DNA of 64,000 nucleotides from Pseudomonas allokribbensis (GTDB lineage Bacteria > Pseudomonadota > Gammaproteobacteria > Pseudomonadales > Pseudomonadaceae). Position 1 is the first letter of the stretch. Each line of letters opens with the position of its first letter. Below the pieces are notes generated by a model, which saw nothing but the letters and a program-made list of their open reading frames with translations, was not told the DNA's origin and ran no database searches. Location: the NCBI RefSeq assembly GCF_014863605.1, contig NZ_CP062252.1:682001-746000 (forward strand). The letters are read 5' to 3'. Of the stretch, positions 9,366 through 19,769 are shown piece by piece. A program made the translations under genes and the position numbers.

Positions 9366-11066
9366 TCAGAACAGAAAGTAACGCTGCGCCATCGGCAGGG
9401 TTTCCGCCGGCTCACACCAGAGCAACACGCCGTCGGCCTTGACCTGATAGGTCTGCGGATCGACGTCGATGTTGGGCAGGTAATCGTTGTGGATCAGGTC
9501 GGTTTTCTGCACGTCGCGGCAGCCTTTGACCACGGCGATTTTCTTTTTCAGGCCCAACGCTTCGGGCAGCCCGGATTCCTGCGCGGCCTGGCTGATGAAC
9601 GTCAGACTGGTGGCATGCAACGAGCCACCGTAACTGGCGAACATCGGGCGATAGTGCACCGGTTGCGGGGTCGGGATCGAGGCGTTGGCATCGCCCATCA
9701 GGCTCGCGGCGATGGCGCCGCCCTTGAGGATCAGCGTCGGTTTCACGCCGAAAAATGCCGGGCGCCACAGCACCAGGTCCGCCCATTTGCCGACTTCCAC
9801 CGAACCCACCTCGTGGCTGATGCCATGGGTGATCGCCGGGTTGATGGTGTACTTGGCGATGTAGCGTTTGGCGCGGAAGTTATCGTTGCCTTCGCCGTCC
9901 TTAGGCAACGGGCCGCGCTGCTTTTTCATCTTGTCGGCGGTCTGCCAGGTGCGCGTGATGACTTCGCCGACTCGGCCCATGGCCTGGCTGTCGGAGCTGA
10001 TCATCGAGAACGCGCCGAGGTCGTGGAGGATGTCTTCGGCGGCAATGGTTTCGCGGCGGATACGGCTTTCGGCGAAAGCCACGTCTTCGGCAATGCTCGG
10101 GTCGAGGTGGTGGCAGACCATCAGCATGTCGAGGTGTTCGTCGATGGTGTTGCGGGTGAACGGCCGGGTCGGGTTGGTCGAACTCGGCAGCACGTTGGCG
10201 AAACCGCAGGCCTTGATGATGTCCGGCGCGTGACCGCCGCCGGCACCTTCGGTGTGATAGGTGTGGATGGTCCGACCCTTGAATGCGCCGAGGGTGGTTT
10301 CAACGAAACCGGACTCGTTGAGGGTGTCGGTGTGGATCGCCACTTGCACGTCGTACTGGTCGGCAACGCTCAGGCAGTTGTCGATGCTCGCCGGGGTCGT
10401 ACCCCAGTCTTCGTGCAGCTTGAGGCCAATGGCGCCGGCCTTGACCTGTTCGATCAATGGCTCCGGCAGGCTGGCGTTGCCCTTGCCGGTAAGGCCGATG
10501 TTCATCGGGAACGCATCGGCCGCCTGGAGCATCCGCGCCAGGTGCCACGGCCCTGAGGTACAGGTCGTTGCATTGGTGCCGGTGGCCGGTCCCGTGCCGC
10601 CGCCGATCATGGTGGTGACGCCGCTCATCAGCGCTTCTTCGATCTGCTGCGGGCAGATGAAGTGGATGTGCGTGTCGATGCCGCCGGCGGTGAGGATCAT
10701 GCCTTCGCCGGCAATCACTTCGGTACTGGCGCCGATGGCGATGTTCACGTTCGGCTGGACGTCCGGGTTGCCGGCCTTGCCGATGGCGGCGATGCGCCCG
10801 TCCTTGAGGCCGACGTCAGCCTTGACGATGCCCCAGTGGTCGATGATCAGCGCGTTGGTGATGACAGTGTCGACCACTTCGGCCGCCAGCAACTGGCTCT
10901 GGCCCTGGCCGTCGCGGATCACTTTGCCGCCACCGAACTTCACTTCTTCGCCGTAGGTGGTGAAGTCTTGCTCAACTTCGATCCACAGCTCGGTGTCGGC
11001 CAGGCGCACCTTGTCGCCGACGGTGGGGCCGAACATGTCGGCGTAGGCTTGTCTGGAAATCTTCAT
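9366..11066 (-). CDS. ureC: Urease subunit alpha
   Basis: The 566-residue catalytic subunit of urease hydrolyses urea to ammonia and carbamate in the cytoplasm. The carbamylated lysine that bridges the two nickel ions is K216 in [12 protein letters not shown]. The mobile-flap motif [22 protein letters not shown] is present, as are the metal histidines in [10 protein letters not shown]. Length and ends ([25 protein letters not shown]) are normal. It lies 36 bases after ureB and is last in the ureD-ureA-GNAT-GNAT-ureB-ureC run. The nickel-insertion genes ureE, ureF and ureG are not in the window. They are also separate in P. aeruginosa, as I recall it. Confidence 0.98.
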   Translation of the reverse strand: MKISRQAYADMFGPTVGDKVRLADTELWIEVEQDFTTYGEEVKFGGGKVIRDGQGQSQLLAAEVVDTVITNALIIDHWGIVKADVGLKDGRIAAIGKAGNPDVQPNVNIAIGASTEVIAGEGMILTAGGIDTHIHFICPQQIEEALMSGVTTMIGGGTGPATGTNATTCTSGPWHLARMLQAADAFPMNIGLTGKGNASLPEPLIEQVKAGAIGLKLHEDWGTTPASIDNCLSVADQYDVQVAIHTDTLNESGFVETTLGAFKGRTIHTYHTEGAGGGHAPDIIKACGFANVLPSSTNPTRPFTRNTIDEHLDMLMVCHHLDPSIAEDVAFAESRIRRETIAAEDILHDLGAFSMISSDSQAMGRVGEVITRTWQTADKMKKQRGPLPKDGEGNDNFRAKRYIAKYTINPAITHGISHEVGSVEVGKWADLVLWRPAFFGVKPTLILKGGAIAASLMGDANASIPTPQPVHYRPMFASYGGSLHATSLTFISQAAQESGLPEALGLKKKIAVVKGCRDVQKTDLIHNDYLPNIDVDPQTYQVKADGVLLWCEPAETLPMAQRYFLF

Positions 11067-11102
11067 CTAGCGTCCTTCAGGAAAATAACGACACACGCGG
11101 AC

Positions 11103-11407
11103 TCAGAGGTCACCCATGACCCGTCCGGCAAACCCGAACACCCGCCGGTGCCCGGCGTAATCCACCAGTTCCACTTCGCGGCTCTGGCCCGGCTCGAAAC
11201 GCACGGCCGTACCCGCCGGGATGTTCAGGCGCATGCCACGGCTGGCGGCGCGGTCGAAGGTCAGGGCGTCGTTGGTCTCGAAAAAGTGGTAGTGCGAACC
11301 GACCTGGATCGGCCGGTCGCCGCTGTTCGCCACTTTCAGGCTGATCGTGCGACGACCGACGTTGAGTTCGATGTCGCCGGGCTGGATCCGGTATTCGCCG
11401 GGAATCA

Positions 11408-11408
<1 letters not shown>
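11103..11408 (-). CDS. ureB: Urease subunit beta
   Basis: A 101-residue small structural subunit of urease. It starts [16 protein letters not shown] and contains the family motif [15 protein letters not shown] and the end [12 protein letters not shown]. The ATG at 11408 overlaps the stop of the upstream acetyltransferase by one base (TGATG), which suggests translational coupling. It assembles with UreA and UreC into the (alpha-beta-gamma)3 enzyme. Confidence 0.97.
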
Positions 11409-12480
<1,072 letters not shown>

Positions 12481-12489
12481 GGCGCGGCC

Positions 12490-12792
12490 TCAGACGATCG
12501 GTTGGTGAACGGTGACCAGTTTGGTGCCGTCGGGGAACGTCGCTTCGACCTGGATCTCCGGGATCATTTCCGGGATGCCTTCCATCACCTGATCGCGGGT
12601 CAGCAGGGTGGTGCCGTAATGCATCAGCTCGGCCACGGTCTGGCCGTCACGGGCGCCCTCGAGCAGCGCCGCCGAGATGAAAGCCATGGCTTCCGGGTAG
12701 TTGAGCTTCACGCCACGGGCCAGTCGCCGCTCGGCAACGAGGCCGGCGGTGAAGATCAGCAGCTTGTCTTTTTCGCGTGGGGTCAGGTCCAT
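12490..12792 (-). CDS. ureA: Urease subunit gamma
   Basis: A 100-residue smallest urease subunit with the signature [20 protein letters not shown] at the start, then [21 protein letters not shown]. The end [14 protein letters not shown] is typical. It follows ureD by 33 bases on the same strand. It combines with UreB and UreC to form the apoenzyme. Confidence 0.97.
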   Translation of the reverse strand: MDLTPREKDKLLIFTAGLVAERRLARGVKLNYPEAMAFISAALLEGARDGQTVAELMHYGTTLLTRDQVMEGIPEMIPEIQVEATFPDGTKLVTVHQPIV

Positions 12793-12825
12793 CGTTTGAA
12801 ATCCATTGTCGGCAGTTGAAGAAAA

Positions 12826-13665
12826 TCAGGTGTTCCAGATTCGGGGAGGCAGGGCTTCGCGGCCAAGCAGCGCAGGCCTGAGCAATCGCCAGAGTTCGAT
12901 CAGCCAGGCCCGCGCCAGCAATGCTTCACTGGCCAGGCAACGGGCGACCAAAAGTCCGGGCAATTGCGTCAGATCCCCGCGCACTTCATGGCCCAGCGAG
13001 CGGCAGCGCTCCAGCAGTTCAGCATCAATCTCACCGGTGACCAGCAACGTCGCAAAAACCGGATTGCCGTCCAGTCCGATCGGCGAATCAAGCAAACCGT
13101 CATCGCCGACGATGCGCTGGCGCTCATGCCACAGCAGCCGGCCATCGCGGCGAATATCCAGATGCGCCTGGAAATGCCCGAGGTCGAAACGCTCACCACT
13201 GGCCGGGCGCCCGAGGGCCACCACGTCCCAGTAGAACAGTCGTGCATCGCCTTCAAGATCGATCGAGGTCGTGAGTTCCGCCTGGGCGGCGCTGTAGACG
13301 ATGGTTTCCTGTGGCAGCCATTCCAGTGTCGCGCCGGCGGCGACGTGCAGGTCCAGCGACTGATAAGCGGGGCCCGCCGCGCGATACCACTTGGCCGCGC
13401 CGGGGCTGGTGATCTGTGCCCAGGCGCCCTGTTCGACGCGGGCGCTGATGTCGAGCCGGTCACCGCCGGCAATCCCGCCCGGCGGGTGGACGATGATGTG
13501 CTGGCAGACCTCGGGCCCTTCGGCATACAGATGCTTTTGCACCCGCAACGGGCCGAGGTGTCGGCGTCGGGTCGGCCGCGTGCAATCGCCGAAGCGGGCG
13601 TAGGCCAGCTCAAGCTCGGCGTGCCAGCTCGGGGTAAACAGGGCAGTCGCTAAAGGTAAGTTCAT
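12826..13665 (-). CDS. ureD: Urease accessory protein UreD
   Basis: A 279-residue UreD/UreH protein, the scaffold that binds apo-urease and, with UreF and UreG, delivers nickel to the active site. Visible family motifs are [34 protein letters not shown] and [12 protein letters not shown]. It is the first gene of the urease run and lies 44 bases after urtE. Urea import and hydrolysis genes may therefore share transcripts, or ureD may have a weak promoter in that short gap. Confidence 0.96.
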   Translation of the reverse strand: MNLPLATALFTPSWHAELELAYARFGDCTRPTRRRHLGPLRVQKHLYAEGPEVCQHIIVHPPGGIAGGDRLDISARVEQGAWAQITSPGAAKWYRAAGPAYQSLDLHVAAGATLEWLPQETIVYSAAQAELTTSIDLEGDARLFYWDVVALGRPASGERFDLGHFQAHLDIRRDGRLLWHERQRIVGDDGLLDSPIGLDGNPVFATLLVTGEIDAELLERCRSLGHEVRGDLTQLPGLLVARCLASEALLARAWLIELWRLLRPALLGREALPPRIWNT

Positions 13666-13708
13666 GTTTTCTGATTATCGTTAGGACGCTACAGATTAGA
13701 CCGTAACG

Positions 13709-14407
13709 TCAAATAGTCACCAGCCCGCGCACACCTTCGGCTTCCATATTTTCGCCACGGCCCTGCTGCACGATCTCGCCCCGGGACATCACCAGGTACT
13801 GATCGGCCAGTTCGGCGGCGAAATCGTAGAACTGCTCCACCAACAGGATTGCCATGTCGCCTCGGGCGGCGAGCTTTTTGATCACCGCGCCGATTTCCTT
13901 GATCACCGACGGCTGAATGCCTTCGGTGGGTTCGTCGAGAATCAGCAGCCGTGGACGGCTGGCCAGTGCGCGGCCGATGGCGAGTTGTTGTTGCTGACCG
14001 CCGGACAGGTCGCCGCCGCGTCGCTGTTTCATTTGCAGCAGCACCGGGAACAGTTCGTAGATGAACGCGGGAACCTCTTTGGCTTCGCTGCCGGGGAAGC
14101 GCGACAGGCCCATCAGCAGGTTTTCTTCCACGGTCAGCCGGCCGAAGATCTCCCGACCCTGCGGCACGTAGGCGATCCCGGCGTGCACCCGTTGATGCGG
14201 CTTGAACGCGGTGATCGGTTTGCCTTCCCAGTTCACCGCGCCTTCCTTGGCCGGCAACAGGCCCATCAGGCATTTGAGCAGCGTGGTCTTGCCCACGCCG
14301 TTACGGCCGAGCAGGCAGGTGACTTCGCCGACCTTCACGTCAAAGCTCAGGCCGCGCAGGATGTGGCTACCGCCGTAGTACTGATGCAGTTTGTCGACTT
14401 GCAGCAT
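13709..14407 (-). CDS. urtE: Urea ABC transporter ATP-binding subunit UrtE
   Basis: A 232-residue LivF-type ATPase. Walker A is GRNGVGKTT, the signature is LSGGQQQQLAIGRALA, and Walker B is [13 protein letters not shown]. It begins MLQVDKLHQYYGGSHILRGL, typical of UrtE. It is the last gene of the urtABCDE run, 14 bases after urtD. It powers high-affinity urea uptake at the inner membrane together with UrtD. Confidence 0.96.
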   Translation of the reverse strand: MLQVDKLHQYYGGSHILRGLSFDVKVGEVTCLLGRNGVGKTTLLKCLMGLLPAKEGAVNWEGKPITAFKPHQRVHAGIAYVPQGREIFGRLTVEENLLMGLSRFPGSEAKEVPAFIYELFPVLLQMKQRRGGDLSGGQQQQLAIGRALASRPRLLILDEPTEGIQPSVIKEIGAVIKKLAARGDMAILLVEQFYDFAAELADQYLVMSRGEIVQQGRGENMEAEGVRGLVTI

Positions 14408-14421
14408 GTTGGAATTCCTCT

Positions 14422-15291
14422 TCAGCGCCCGAGATAGACTTCGATCACGCGCTCGTTGTCTTGCACCTGTTCCAGCGAACCTTCAGCCAGCACGCTGCCC
14501 TGGTGCAACACGGTGACGTGGTCGGCAATCGAGCCGACGAAGCCCATGTCGTGTTCCACCACCATCAGCGAATGTTTGCCCGCGAGCGACTTGAACAGCT
14601 CGGCGGTGAATTCGGTTTCGGCGTCGGTCATGCCCGCCACCGGTTCGTCGAGCAGTAGCAATTGCGGGTCTTGCATCAGCAACATGCCGATTTCCAGAAA
14701 CTGTTTCTGCCCGTGGGACAGCAGCCCCGCCGGGCGATTGACCGAGGTGGTCAGGCGAATGGTGTCGAGCACTTCGCTGATCCGGTCTTTCTGCTCGCCG
14801 CTCAATTTTGCCCGCAGGCTGGCCCACACCGACTTGTCGGTTTTCTGCGCCAGTTCCAGGTTCTCGAACACGCTCAGGGCTTCGAACACCGTGGGTTTCT
14901 GGAACTTGCGACCGATGCCGGCCTGGGCGATCTGTACTTCGCTCATTTGCGTCAGGTCGAGGGTCTCGCCGAACCACGCCTTGCCATGACTCGGGCGGGT
15001 CTTGCCGGTGATCACGTCCATCAGCGTGGTCTTGCCCGCGCCGTTGGGGCCGATGATGCAGCGCAGTTCGCCGACGCCGATGTACAGGTTCAGAGCGTTC
15101 AGCGCCCGGAAACCGTCGAAGCTGACGCTGATGTCTTCCAGGGTCAGGATCGTGCCGTGACGGGTGTCGAGGCCCGGACCGACGCGTTGTCCGAGGCCGA
15201 TCGAGTCGCGGCTGGTGCCTTCGTCCTTGTTGGGCTCCACCGGGAAAAAGGCCGGTTCCAGCATGAATTCAGCGCTCGCCGTGACTCTCAT
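14422..15291 (-). CDS. urtD: Urea ABC transporter ATP-binding subunit UrtD
   Basis: A 289-residue LivG-type ATPase with Walker A GPNGAGKTTLMDVITGKT, the unusual signature LLSHGQKQFLEIGMLL (normal for UrtD) and Walker B LLLLDEPVAGMTDAE. The first ~45 residues are an extension before the ABC domain. Its start overlaps the urtC stop by four bases (ATGA), so the genes are translationally coupled. Confidence 0.95.
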   Translation of the reverse strand: MRVTASAEFMLEPAFFPVEPNKDEGTSRDSIGLGQRVGPGLDTRHGTILTLEDISVSFDGFRALNALNLYIGVGELRCIIGPNGAGKTTLMDVITGKTRPSHGKAWFGETLDLTQMSEVQIAQAGIGRKFQKPTVFEALSVFENLELAQKTDKSVWASLRAKLSGEQKDRISEVLDTIRLTTSVNRPAGLLSHGQKQFLEIGMLLMQDPQLLLLDEPVAGMTDAETEFTAELFKSLAGKHSLMVVEHDMGFVGSIADHVTVLHQGSVLAEGSLEQVQDNERVIEVYLGR

Positions 15292-16367
15292 GATTCACCT
15301 CGTTTCTTCAGCAGACCGATCACGCCTTTGGGCAGGTACAACGTCACGACGATGAACAGCGCGCCGAGGAAGAACAGCCAGTATTCGGGGAAGGCCACGG
15401 TGAACCAGCTCTTCATGCCGTTGACCACACCGGCGCCGAGCAGCGGGCCGATCAGGGTGCCGCGCCCGCCAAGCGCCACCCACACCGCGGCCTCGATCGA
15501 GTTGGTCGGCGACATTTCGCTCGGGTTGATGATCCCCACTTGCGGCACGTACAGCGCGCCGGCCAATCCGCACAACACCGCGCTCAACACCCAGACGAAC
15601 AGCTTGAAACCGCGCGGGTCGTAGCCGCAGAACATCAGGCGATTCTCTGCATCACGCAGGGCGGTCAGCACCCGGCCGAACTTGCTGCGCGCCAGCCGCC
15701 AGCCGATGAACAGGCTCGCCACCAGCAGCAACACCGTCGCCAGAAACAGCACCGCGCGGGTGCCGGGTTCGGTGATGCCGAAACCGAGGATCGTGCGGAA
15801 ATTGGTAAAGCCGTTGTTGCCGCCGAAGCCGGTCTCGTTGCGGAAAAACAGCAGCATTCCGGCGAAAGTCAGGGCCTGGGTCATGATCGAGAAATACACG
15901 CCCTTGATCCGCGAACGGAAGGCGAAGAAGCCGAACACCAGCGCCAGCAGTCCCGGCGCCAGCACCACCAGACACATCGCCCAGAGGAAGTTGCCGGTGC
16001 CGCTCCAGTACCACGGCAATTCGCTCCACGACAGAAAGGTCATGAACGCCGGTAAGCCATCGCCGGCGGCCTGACGCATCAGGTACATGCCCATCGCATA
16101 ACCGCCGAGGGCGAAGAACAGGCCGTGACCGAGGGACAAGAGACCGGCGTAGCCCCAGACCAGATCCAGCGCCAGGGCGACGATGGCGTAGCAGAGAATC
16201 TTGCCGACCAGCGTCAGGGTGTAAGCCGAGACATGCAGCGCACTGTCCGCCGACAACAGCGACAGCAGCGGCAGGGCGATCAGCAACGCGAGAACAACGG
16301 CACCGACAGCGATGGAAACTTTGGGGCCGGCCTTTTGTGTGGCCGTAACGAGCAGGGGCTGGTTCAT
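15288..16367 (-). CDS. urtC: Urea ABC transporter permease UrtC
   Basis: A 359-residue LivM-type permease starting MNQPLLVTATQKAGPKVSI at 16367, where the ATG overlaps the urtB stop by one base. It has about ten hydrophobic segments, including LLSLGHGLFFALGGYAMGMYL, the QALTFAGMLLFF region and the cytoplasmic-loop GRVLTALRDAENRLMFCGYD. The C-terminal ALGGRGTLIGPLLGAGVVNG is typical. It forms the membrane channel with UrtB. Confidence 0.95.
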   Translation of the reverse strand: MNQPLLVTATQKAGPKVSIAVGAVVLALLIALPLLSLLSADSALHVSAYTLTLVGKILCYAIVALALDLVWGYAGLLSLGHGLFFALGGYAMGMYLMRQAAGDGLPAFMTFLSWSELPWYWSGTGNFLWAMCLVVLAPGLLALVFGFFAFRSRIKGVYFSIMTQALTFAGMLLFFRNETGFGGNNGFTNFRTILGFGITEPGTRAVLFLATVLLLVASLFIGWRLARSKFGRVLTALRDAENRLMFCGYDPRGFKLFVWVLSAVLCGLAGALYVPQVGIINPSEMSPTNSIEAAVWVALGGRGTLIGPLLGAGVVNGMKSWFTVAFPEYWLFFLGALFIVVTLYLPKGVIGLLKKRGES

Positions 16368-17869
16368 CAGTCGATCACCCGTCCTTTCAGTGCGAAGAGG
16401 CCTTGCGGACGTTTCTGGATGAACAGAATGATCAGCGCGAGGATCAGGATCTTGCCGAGCACCGCACCGATCTGCGGCTCGAGAATCTTGTTGGCGATGC
16501 CCAGGCCGAACGCTGCGAACACGCTGCCGGCCAGTTGCCCGACGCCGCCAAGCACCACCACCAGGAATGAATCGATGATGTAGCTCTGGCCGAGGTCCGG
16601 GCCGACATTGCCGATCTGGCTCAGCGCCACACCACCGAGCCCGGCGATGCCCGAGCCGAGGCCGAAGGCGAGCATGTCGACGCGTCCGGTGGGCACGCCG
16701 CAGCAGGCGGCCATGTTGCGGTTCTGGGTGACCGCTCGCACGTTCAGGCCCAGTCGGGTCTTGTTCAGCAGCAGCCAGGTCAGCACCACTACGAACAATG
16801 CGAAGGCGATGATCACGATGCGGTTGTATGGCAGCACCAGATTCGGCAACACCTGAATCCCGCCGGACAACCATGCCGGGTTCGCCACTTCAACGTTCTG
16901 CGCACCGAACACCAGGCGCACCAGCTGAATCAGCATCAGGCTGATGCCCCAGGTGGCGAGCAGGGTTTCCAGTGGGCGGCCATAGAGATGGCGAATCACC
17001 GTGCGCTCCAGTGCCATGCCGATGGCGGCGGTGACGAAGAACGCCACCGGCAGCGCGATCAATGGATAGAACTCGATGGCCTGCGGTGCGTAGCGCTGAA
17101 ACATCAACTGCACGACGTAGGTCGAGTAGGCACCGAGCATCAGCATCTCGCCGTGGGCCATGTTGATCACACCCAGCAGGCCGAAGGTGATCGCCAGCCC
17201 CAGCGCCGCGAGCAACAGAATCGAACCGAGGGACATGCCGCTGAAGGCCTGGCCGAGCAGTTCGCCGATCAGCAGTTTGCGCTTGACCTGGGCGAGGCTG
17301 GTTTCGGCGGCGGTGCGCACATTGGCGTCAGCCTCGACGCCGGGTTCGAGCAAACCTTCGAGGCGAGTGCGGGCCAACGGGTCACCGGTTTCACCGAGCA
17401 GACGCACGGCCGCGAGGCGCACTGCCGGGTCGGTGTCGACCAGTTGCAGGTTGGCCAGCGCCAGGCTCAGGGCGGCGTGGACGCTTTCGTCTTTTTCGCC
17501 AGCCAGTTGCTGGTCGAGGAATTTCAGCTGCGCCGGTTTGGCGCTTTTCTGCAATTGCTGCGCGGCAGTCAAACGGGTTTTGGCGTCGACGGCGAGCAAT
17601 TGGTGGCTGGCCAGTGCGGTGTCGATCAGACCTCGCAGGCGGTTGTTCAGGCGCAGGGTTTTGGGTTGGCCGTCGACGGTCAGTTCGCCTTGTTGCAGGG
17701 CGTTGATCAGTTCGACACGGGCCGGATCGGGCTGCGCGGCCCAAGCTTCCAGCAGTTTTGCCTGTTGCGTGGGGTTGGCGGCGACGAAGTCTTCGGCGTC
17801 GCTGGCGTGGGCGGCCATCGGCAGCAAAAGTGCGACGGCCAGGAGCAAACGGTATAGGGCAGTGGGCAT
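16367..17869 (-). CDS. urtB: Urea ABC transporter permease UrtB
   Basis: A 500-residue protein with a signal-like N-terminus (MPTALYRLLLAVALLLPMAAHA) and a helical, HEAT-like periplasmic region of about 180 residues that includes AVRLLGETGDPLARTRLEGLL. A LivH-type permease domain follows (LGVINMAHGEMLMLGAYSTY, then GIAGLGGVALSQIGNVGPDL). The N-terminal extension is usual for UrtB and is not a fusion artefact. ATG 17869 is chosen over the in-frame ATG at 17899, which falls inside the upstream palindromic repeat. Confidence 0.94.
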   Translation of the reverse strand: MPTALYRLLLAVALLLPMAAHASDAEDFVAANPTQQAKLLEAWAAQPDPARVELINALQQGELTVDGQPKTLRLNNRLRGLIDTALASHQLLAVDAKTRLTAAQQLQKSAKPAQLKFLDQQLAGEKDESVHAALSLALANLQLVDTDPAVRLAAVRLLGETGDPLARTRLEGLLEPGVEADANVRTAAETSLAQVKRKLLIGELLGQAFSGMSLGSILLLAALGLAITFGLLGVINMAHGEMLMLGAYSTYVVQLMFQRYAPQAIEFYPLIALPVAFFVTAAIGMALERTVIRHLYGRPLETLLATWGISLMLIQLVRLVFGAQNVEVANPAWLSGGIQVLPNLVLPYNRIVIIAFALFVVVLTWLLLNKTRLGLNVRAVTQNRNMAACCGVPTGRVDMLAFGLGSGIAGLGGVALSQIGNVGPDLGQSYIIDSFLVVVLGGVGQLAGSVFAAFGLGIANKILEPQIGAVLGKILILALIILFIQKRPQGLFALKGRVID

Positions 17870-17887
17870 AACGGGCCTTCCTGTATT

Positions 17888-17918
17888 GATCGTTCCCACG
17901 CAGAGCGTGGGAACGATC
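17888..17918. repeat. REP-like palindrome between urtA and urtB
   Basis: GATCGTTCCCACGC (17888-17901), loop AGA, and GCGTGGGAACGATC (17905-17918) form a perfect 14-bp stem. This is a widespread Pseudomonas intergenic palindrome type. A partial copy lies at 52585-52608. In the urt transcript it could stabilise the urtA message end and lower expression of urtB-E relative to urtA. Confidence 0.85.
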
Positions 17919-17935
17919 AGGTTGAGCGGGTTAAC

Positions 17936-19201
17936 TCAGTTGCTCTTCACCGCATACTCCGGCTTCTTGTCGTTGCCCGGAATGAACGGACTCCAGGGCT
18001 GCGCACGAATCGGTCCCTCGGTCTGCCACACCACGTTGAACTGACCGTCGGCCTGGATCTCGCCGATCATCACCGGTTTGTGCAGGTGGTGGTTGGTCTT
18101 GTCCATGGTCAGGGTGTAGCCGGACGGCGCGGCGAAGGTCTGGCCGCCGAGGGCTTCGCGGACCTTGTCGACGTCGGTGGACTTGGCTTTCTCCGCCGCC
18201 TGCGCCCACATGTGGATGCCGACGTAAGTGGCTTCCATCGGGTCGTTGGTCACGGCTTTGTCGGCGCCCGGCAGGTTGTGTTTCTTCGCGTAGGCTTTCC
18301 AGTCATCGACGAACTTCTTGTTCACCGGGTTCTCCACCGACTCGAAGTAGTTCCACGCCGCGAGGTTGCCCACCAGCGGTTTGGTGTCGATGCCGCGCAG
18401 TTCTTCTTCGCCCACCGAGAACGCCACCACCGGTACGTCGGTGGCCTTCAGACCCTGGTTGGCCAGTTCCTTGTAGAACGGCACGTTGGAGTCGCCATTC
18501 ACGGTGGAGATCACCGCCGTCTTGCCGCCGGCCGAGAATTTTTTGATGTTGGCGACGATGGTTTGATAGTCGCTATGACCGAACGGGGTGTAGACCTCTT
18601 CGATGTCTTTATCCGCTACGCCTTTGGAATGCAGGAACGAACGCAGGATCTTGTTGGTGGTGCGCGGGTAGACGTAATCGGTGCCGAGCAGGAAGTAGCG
18701 CTTGGCGCCGCCACCTTCTTCGCTCATCAGGTATTCAACCGCCGGGATCGCTTGCTGGTTCGGCGCGGCGCCGGTGTAGAACACGTTCGGCGACATCTCT
18801 TCGCCTTCGTATTGCACCGGGTAGAACAGCAGGCCGTTGAGTTCTTCGAACACCGGCAGCACCGATTTGCGCGACACCGAGGTCCAGCAACCGAACACCA
18901 CCGCGACCTTGTCCTGAGTCAGCAACTGCCGGCCCTTCTCCGCGAACAGCGGCCAGTTCGACGCCGGGTCGACCACCACCGGTTCCAGCATCTTGCCGTT
19001 CACCCCGCCCTTGGCGTTGATCTCGTCGATGGTCATCAACGCCATGTCTTTGAGCGATGTTTCGGAGATCGCCATGGTGCCGGACAACGAATGCAGAATC
19101 CCGACCTTGATGGTCTCGGCGGCCTGTACCGTCCAGGTCATGCCCATCGCGGCAATGGATGCCGTGAGTGTGAAAGCCTTGATCAAACTGCGACGCTTCA
19201 T
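17936..19201 (-). CDS. urtA: Urea ABC transporter substrate-binding protein UrtA
   Basis: A 421-residue periplasmic binding protein with a Tat/Sec-like leader (MKRRSLIKAFTLTASIAAMGM, with cleavage after TVQAAE). The mature part is the UrtA form of the amide/urea-binding family: GILHSLSGTMAISETSLKDM, VVFGCWTSVSRKSVLPVFE and LNGLLFYPVQYEGEE. It is the first gene of the urt operon and follows a sigma-54-type promoter. The REP palindrome after it may separate its high expression from the membrane genes. Confidence 0.97.
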   Translation of the reverse strand: MKRRSLIKAFTLTASIAAMGMTWTVQAAETIKVGILHSLSGTMAISETSLKDMALMTIDEINAKGGVNGKMLEPVVVDPASNWPLFAEKGRQLLTQDKVAVVFGCWTSVSRKSVLPVFEELNGLLFYPVQYEGEEMSPNVFYTGAAPNQQAIPAVEYLMSEEGGGAKRYFLLGTDYVYPRTTNKILRSFLHSKGVADKDIEEVYTPFGHSDYQTIVANIKKFSAGGKTAVISTVNGDSNVPFYKELANQGLKATDVPVVAFSVGEEELRGIDTKPLVGNLAAWNYFESVENPVNKKFVDDWKAYAKKHNLPGADKAVTNDPMEATYVGIHMWAQAAEKAKSTDVDKVREALGGQTFAAPSGYTLTMDKTNHHLHKPVMIGEIQADGQFNVVWQTEGPIRAQPWSPFIPGNDKKPEYAVKSN

Positions 19202-19266
19202 TGTGCGATCTCCACGAACGTTAAAGTTTTTTATGGTTGGCAGATGCGAACGACTGAAGGGTGTTT

Positions 19267-19282
19267 TGCAAGGGCTGTGCCC
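19267..19282 (-). promoter_or_regulatory. Sigma-54 (-24/-12) promoter of urtABCDE
   Basis: On the minus strand the bases read GGGCAC-AGCCC-TTGCA. The -24 GG and -12 GC are exactly ten bases apart, as in the TGGCAC-N5-TTGCW consensus; only the first T differs. It lies 65 bases before the urtA start. RpoN/NtrC control of urea uptake under nitrogen limitation is known in Pseudomonas and fits. Confidence 0.75.
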
Positions 19283-19320
19283 GGTCGGGATCGGGCAGCA
19301 AAAGGTCGGTTTAGAGCGGT

Positions 19321-19342
19321 TGTGCGCAGGGGCGGCGCACCA
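19321..19342 (-). promoter_or_regulatory. Possible NtrC-type upstream activator site
   Basis: An imperfect inverted repeat (minus strand TGGTGCGC, 7-base spacer, GCGCACA) lies about 40 bases upstream of the -24 element. The half-sites resemble the TGGTGC of NtrC sites, but the spacing is longer than the usual consensus. Another TGGTGC is nearby at about 19364-19370. Weak evidence. Confidence 0.3.
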
Positions 19343-19425
19343 GGAGGGGACAGACGGCAGGGTGTGGTGCGGGGAAGTGCTTCATTGTGGTGCTGCCGCG
19401 AGGCGGCAGCAGTGTCGGGTGGAAC

Positions 19426-19734
19426 TCAGTTCACACCGGGGAACGAATCGACGTACTTGATGGTGAAATCAGGGAAGGAATCAACGATCTGGATTTTGTA
19501 GTCGGGAAAGCTGTCGACGGTTTTCCATTTACCGGCCGAGTCCGGGAACGAGTCGACTTTCTTCACTTTGAGGTCGGGAAACGAGTCCACGACCTTCACC
19601 TTGTAATCGGGGAAGCTGTCGACGAATTTGATCTTGCCGTAGATCTTCGAGACATCGACGGTCGTATCGGCCAGCACCGCGCTGGATCCCACAAACAGCA
19701 ACGCGACAACAGCTGCTTTCAACATGACACTCAT
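19426..19734 (-). CDS. Secreted VDSFPD-repeat protein (possible 7(1) septoil-knot type)
   Basis: A 102-residue protein with a clear signal peptide (MSVMLKAAVVALLFVGSSAV, cleavage after LADT). The mature part is almost wholly a short beta-type repeat: six copies of x-V-D-S-F-P-(D/G), spaced 8-11 residues and separated by alternating hydrophobic/charged strands such as YKVKV and YKIQI. A degenerate first copy reads TVDVSKIYG. From memory this fits a small fold called the 7(1) septoil knot; I could not verify that. The role is unknown. It lies downstream of a metal-uptake operon on the same strand, 35 bases after the permease stop, and may be cotranscribed with it. Confidence 0.75.
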   Translation of the reverse strand: MSVMLKAAVVALLFVGSSAVLADTTVDVSKIYGKIKFVDSFPDYKVKVVDSFPDLKVKKVDSFPDSAGKWKTVDSFPDYKIQIVDSFPDFTIKYVDSFPGVN

Positions 19735-19769
19735 CCTGAGAAAAATCGGGGGCGCAGTCTAAAGCAGGC

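Noticed and set aside
18080..19501. A 473-codon open frame opposite urtA
   Set aside because: His/Arg-rich low-information translation opposite a clear UrtA; it also runs across the sigma-54 promoter.
19440..19670. Regular DNA repeat that could suggest a CRISPR array
   Set aside because: The repeats are in frame and encode VDSFPD after a signal peptide; spacing is 24-33 bases and there are no unique spacers.
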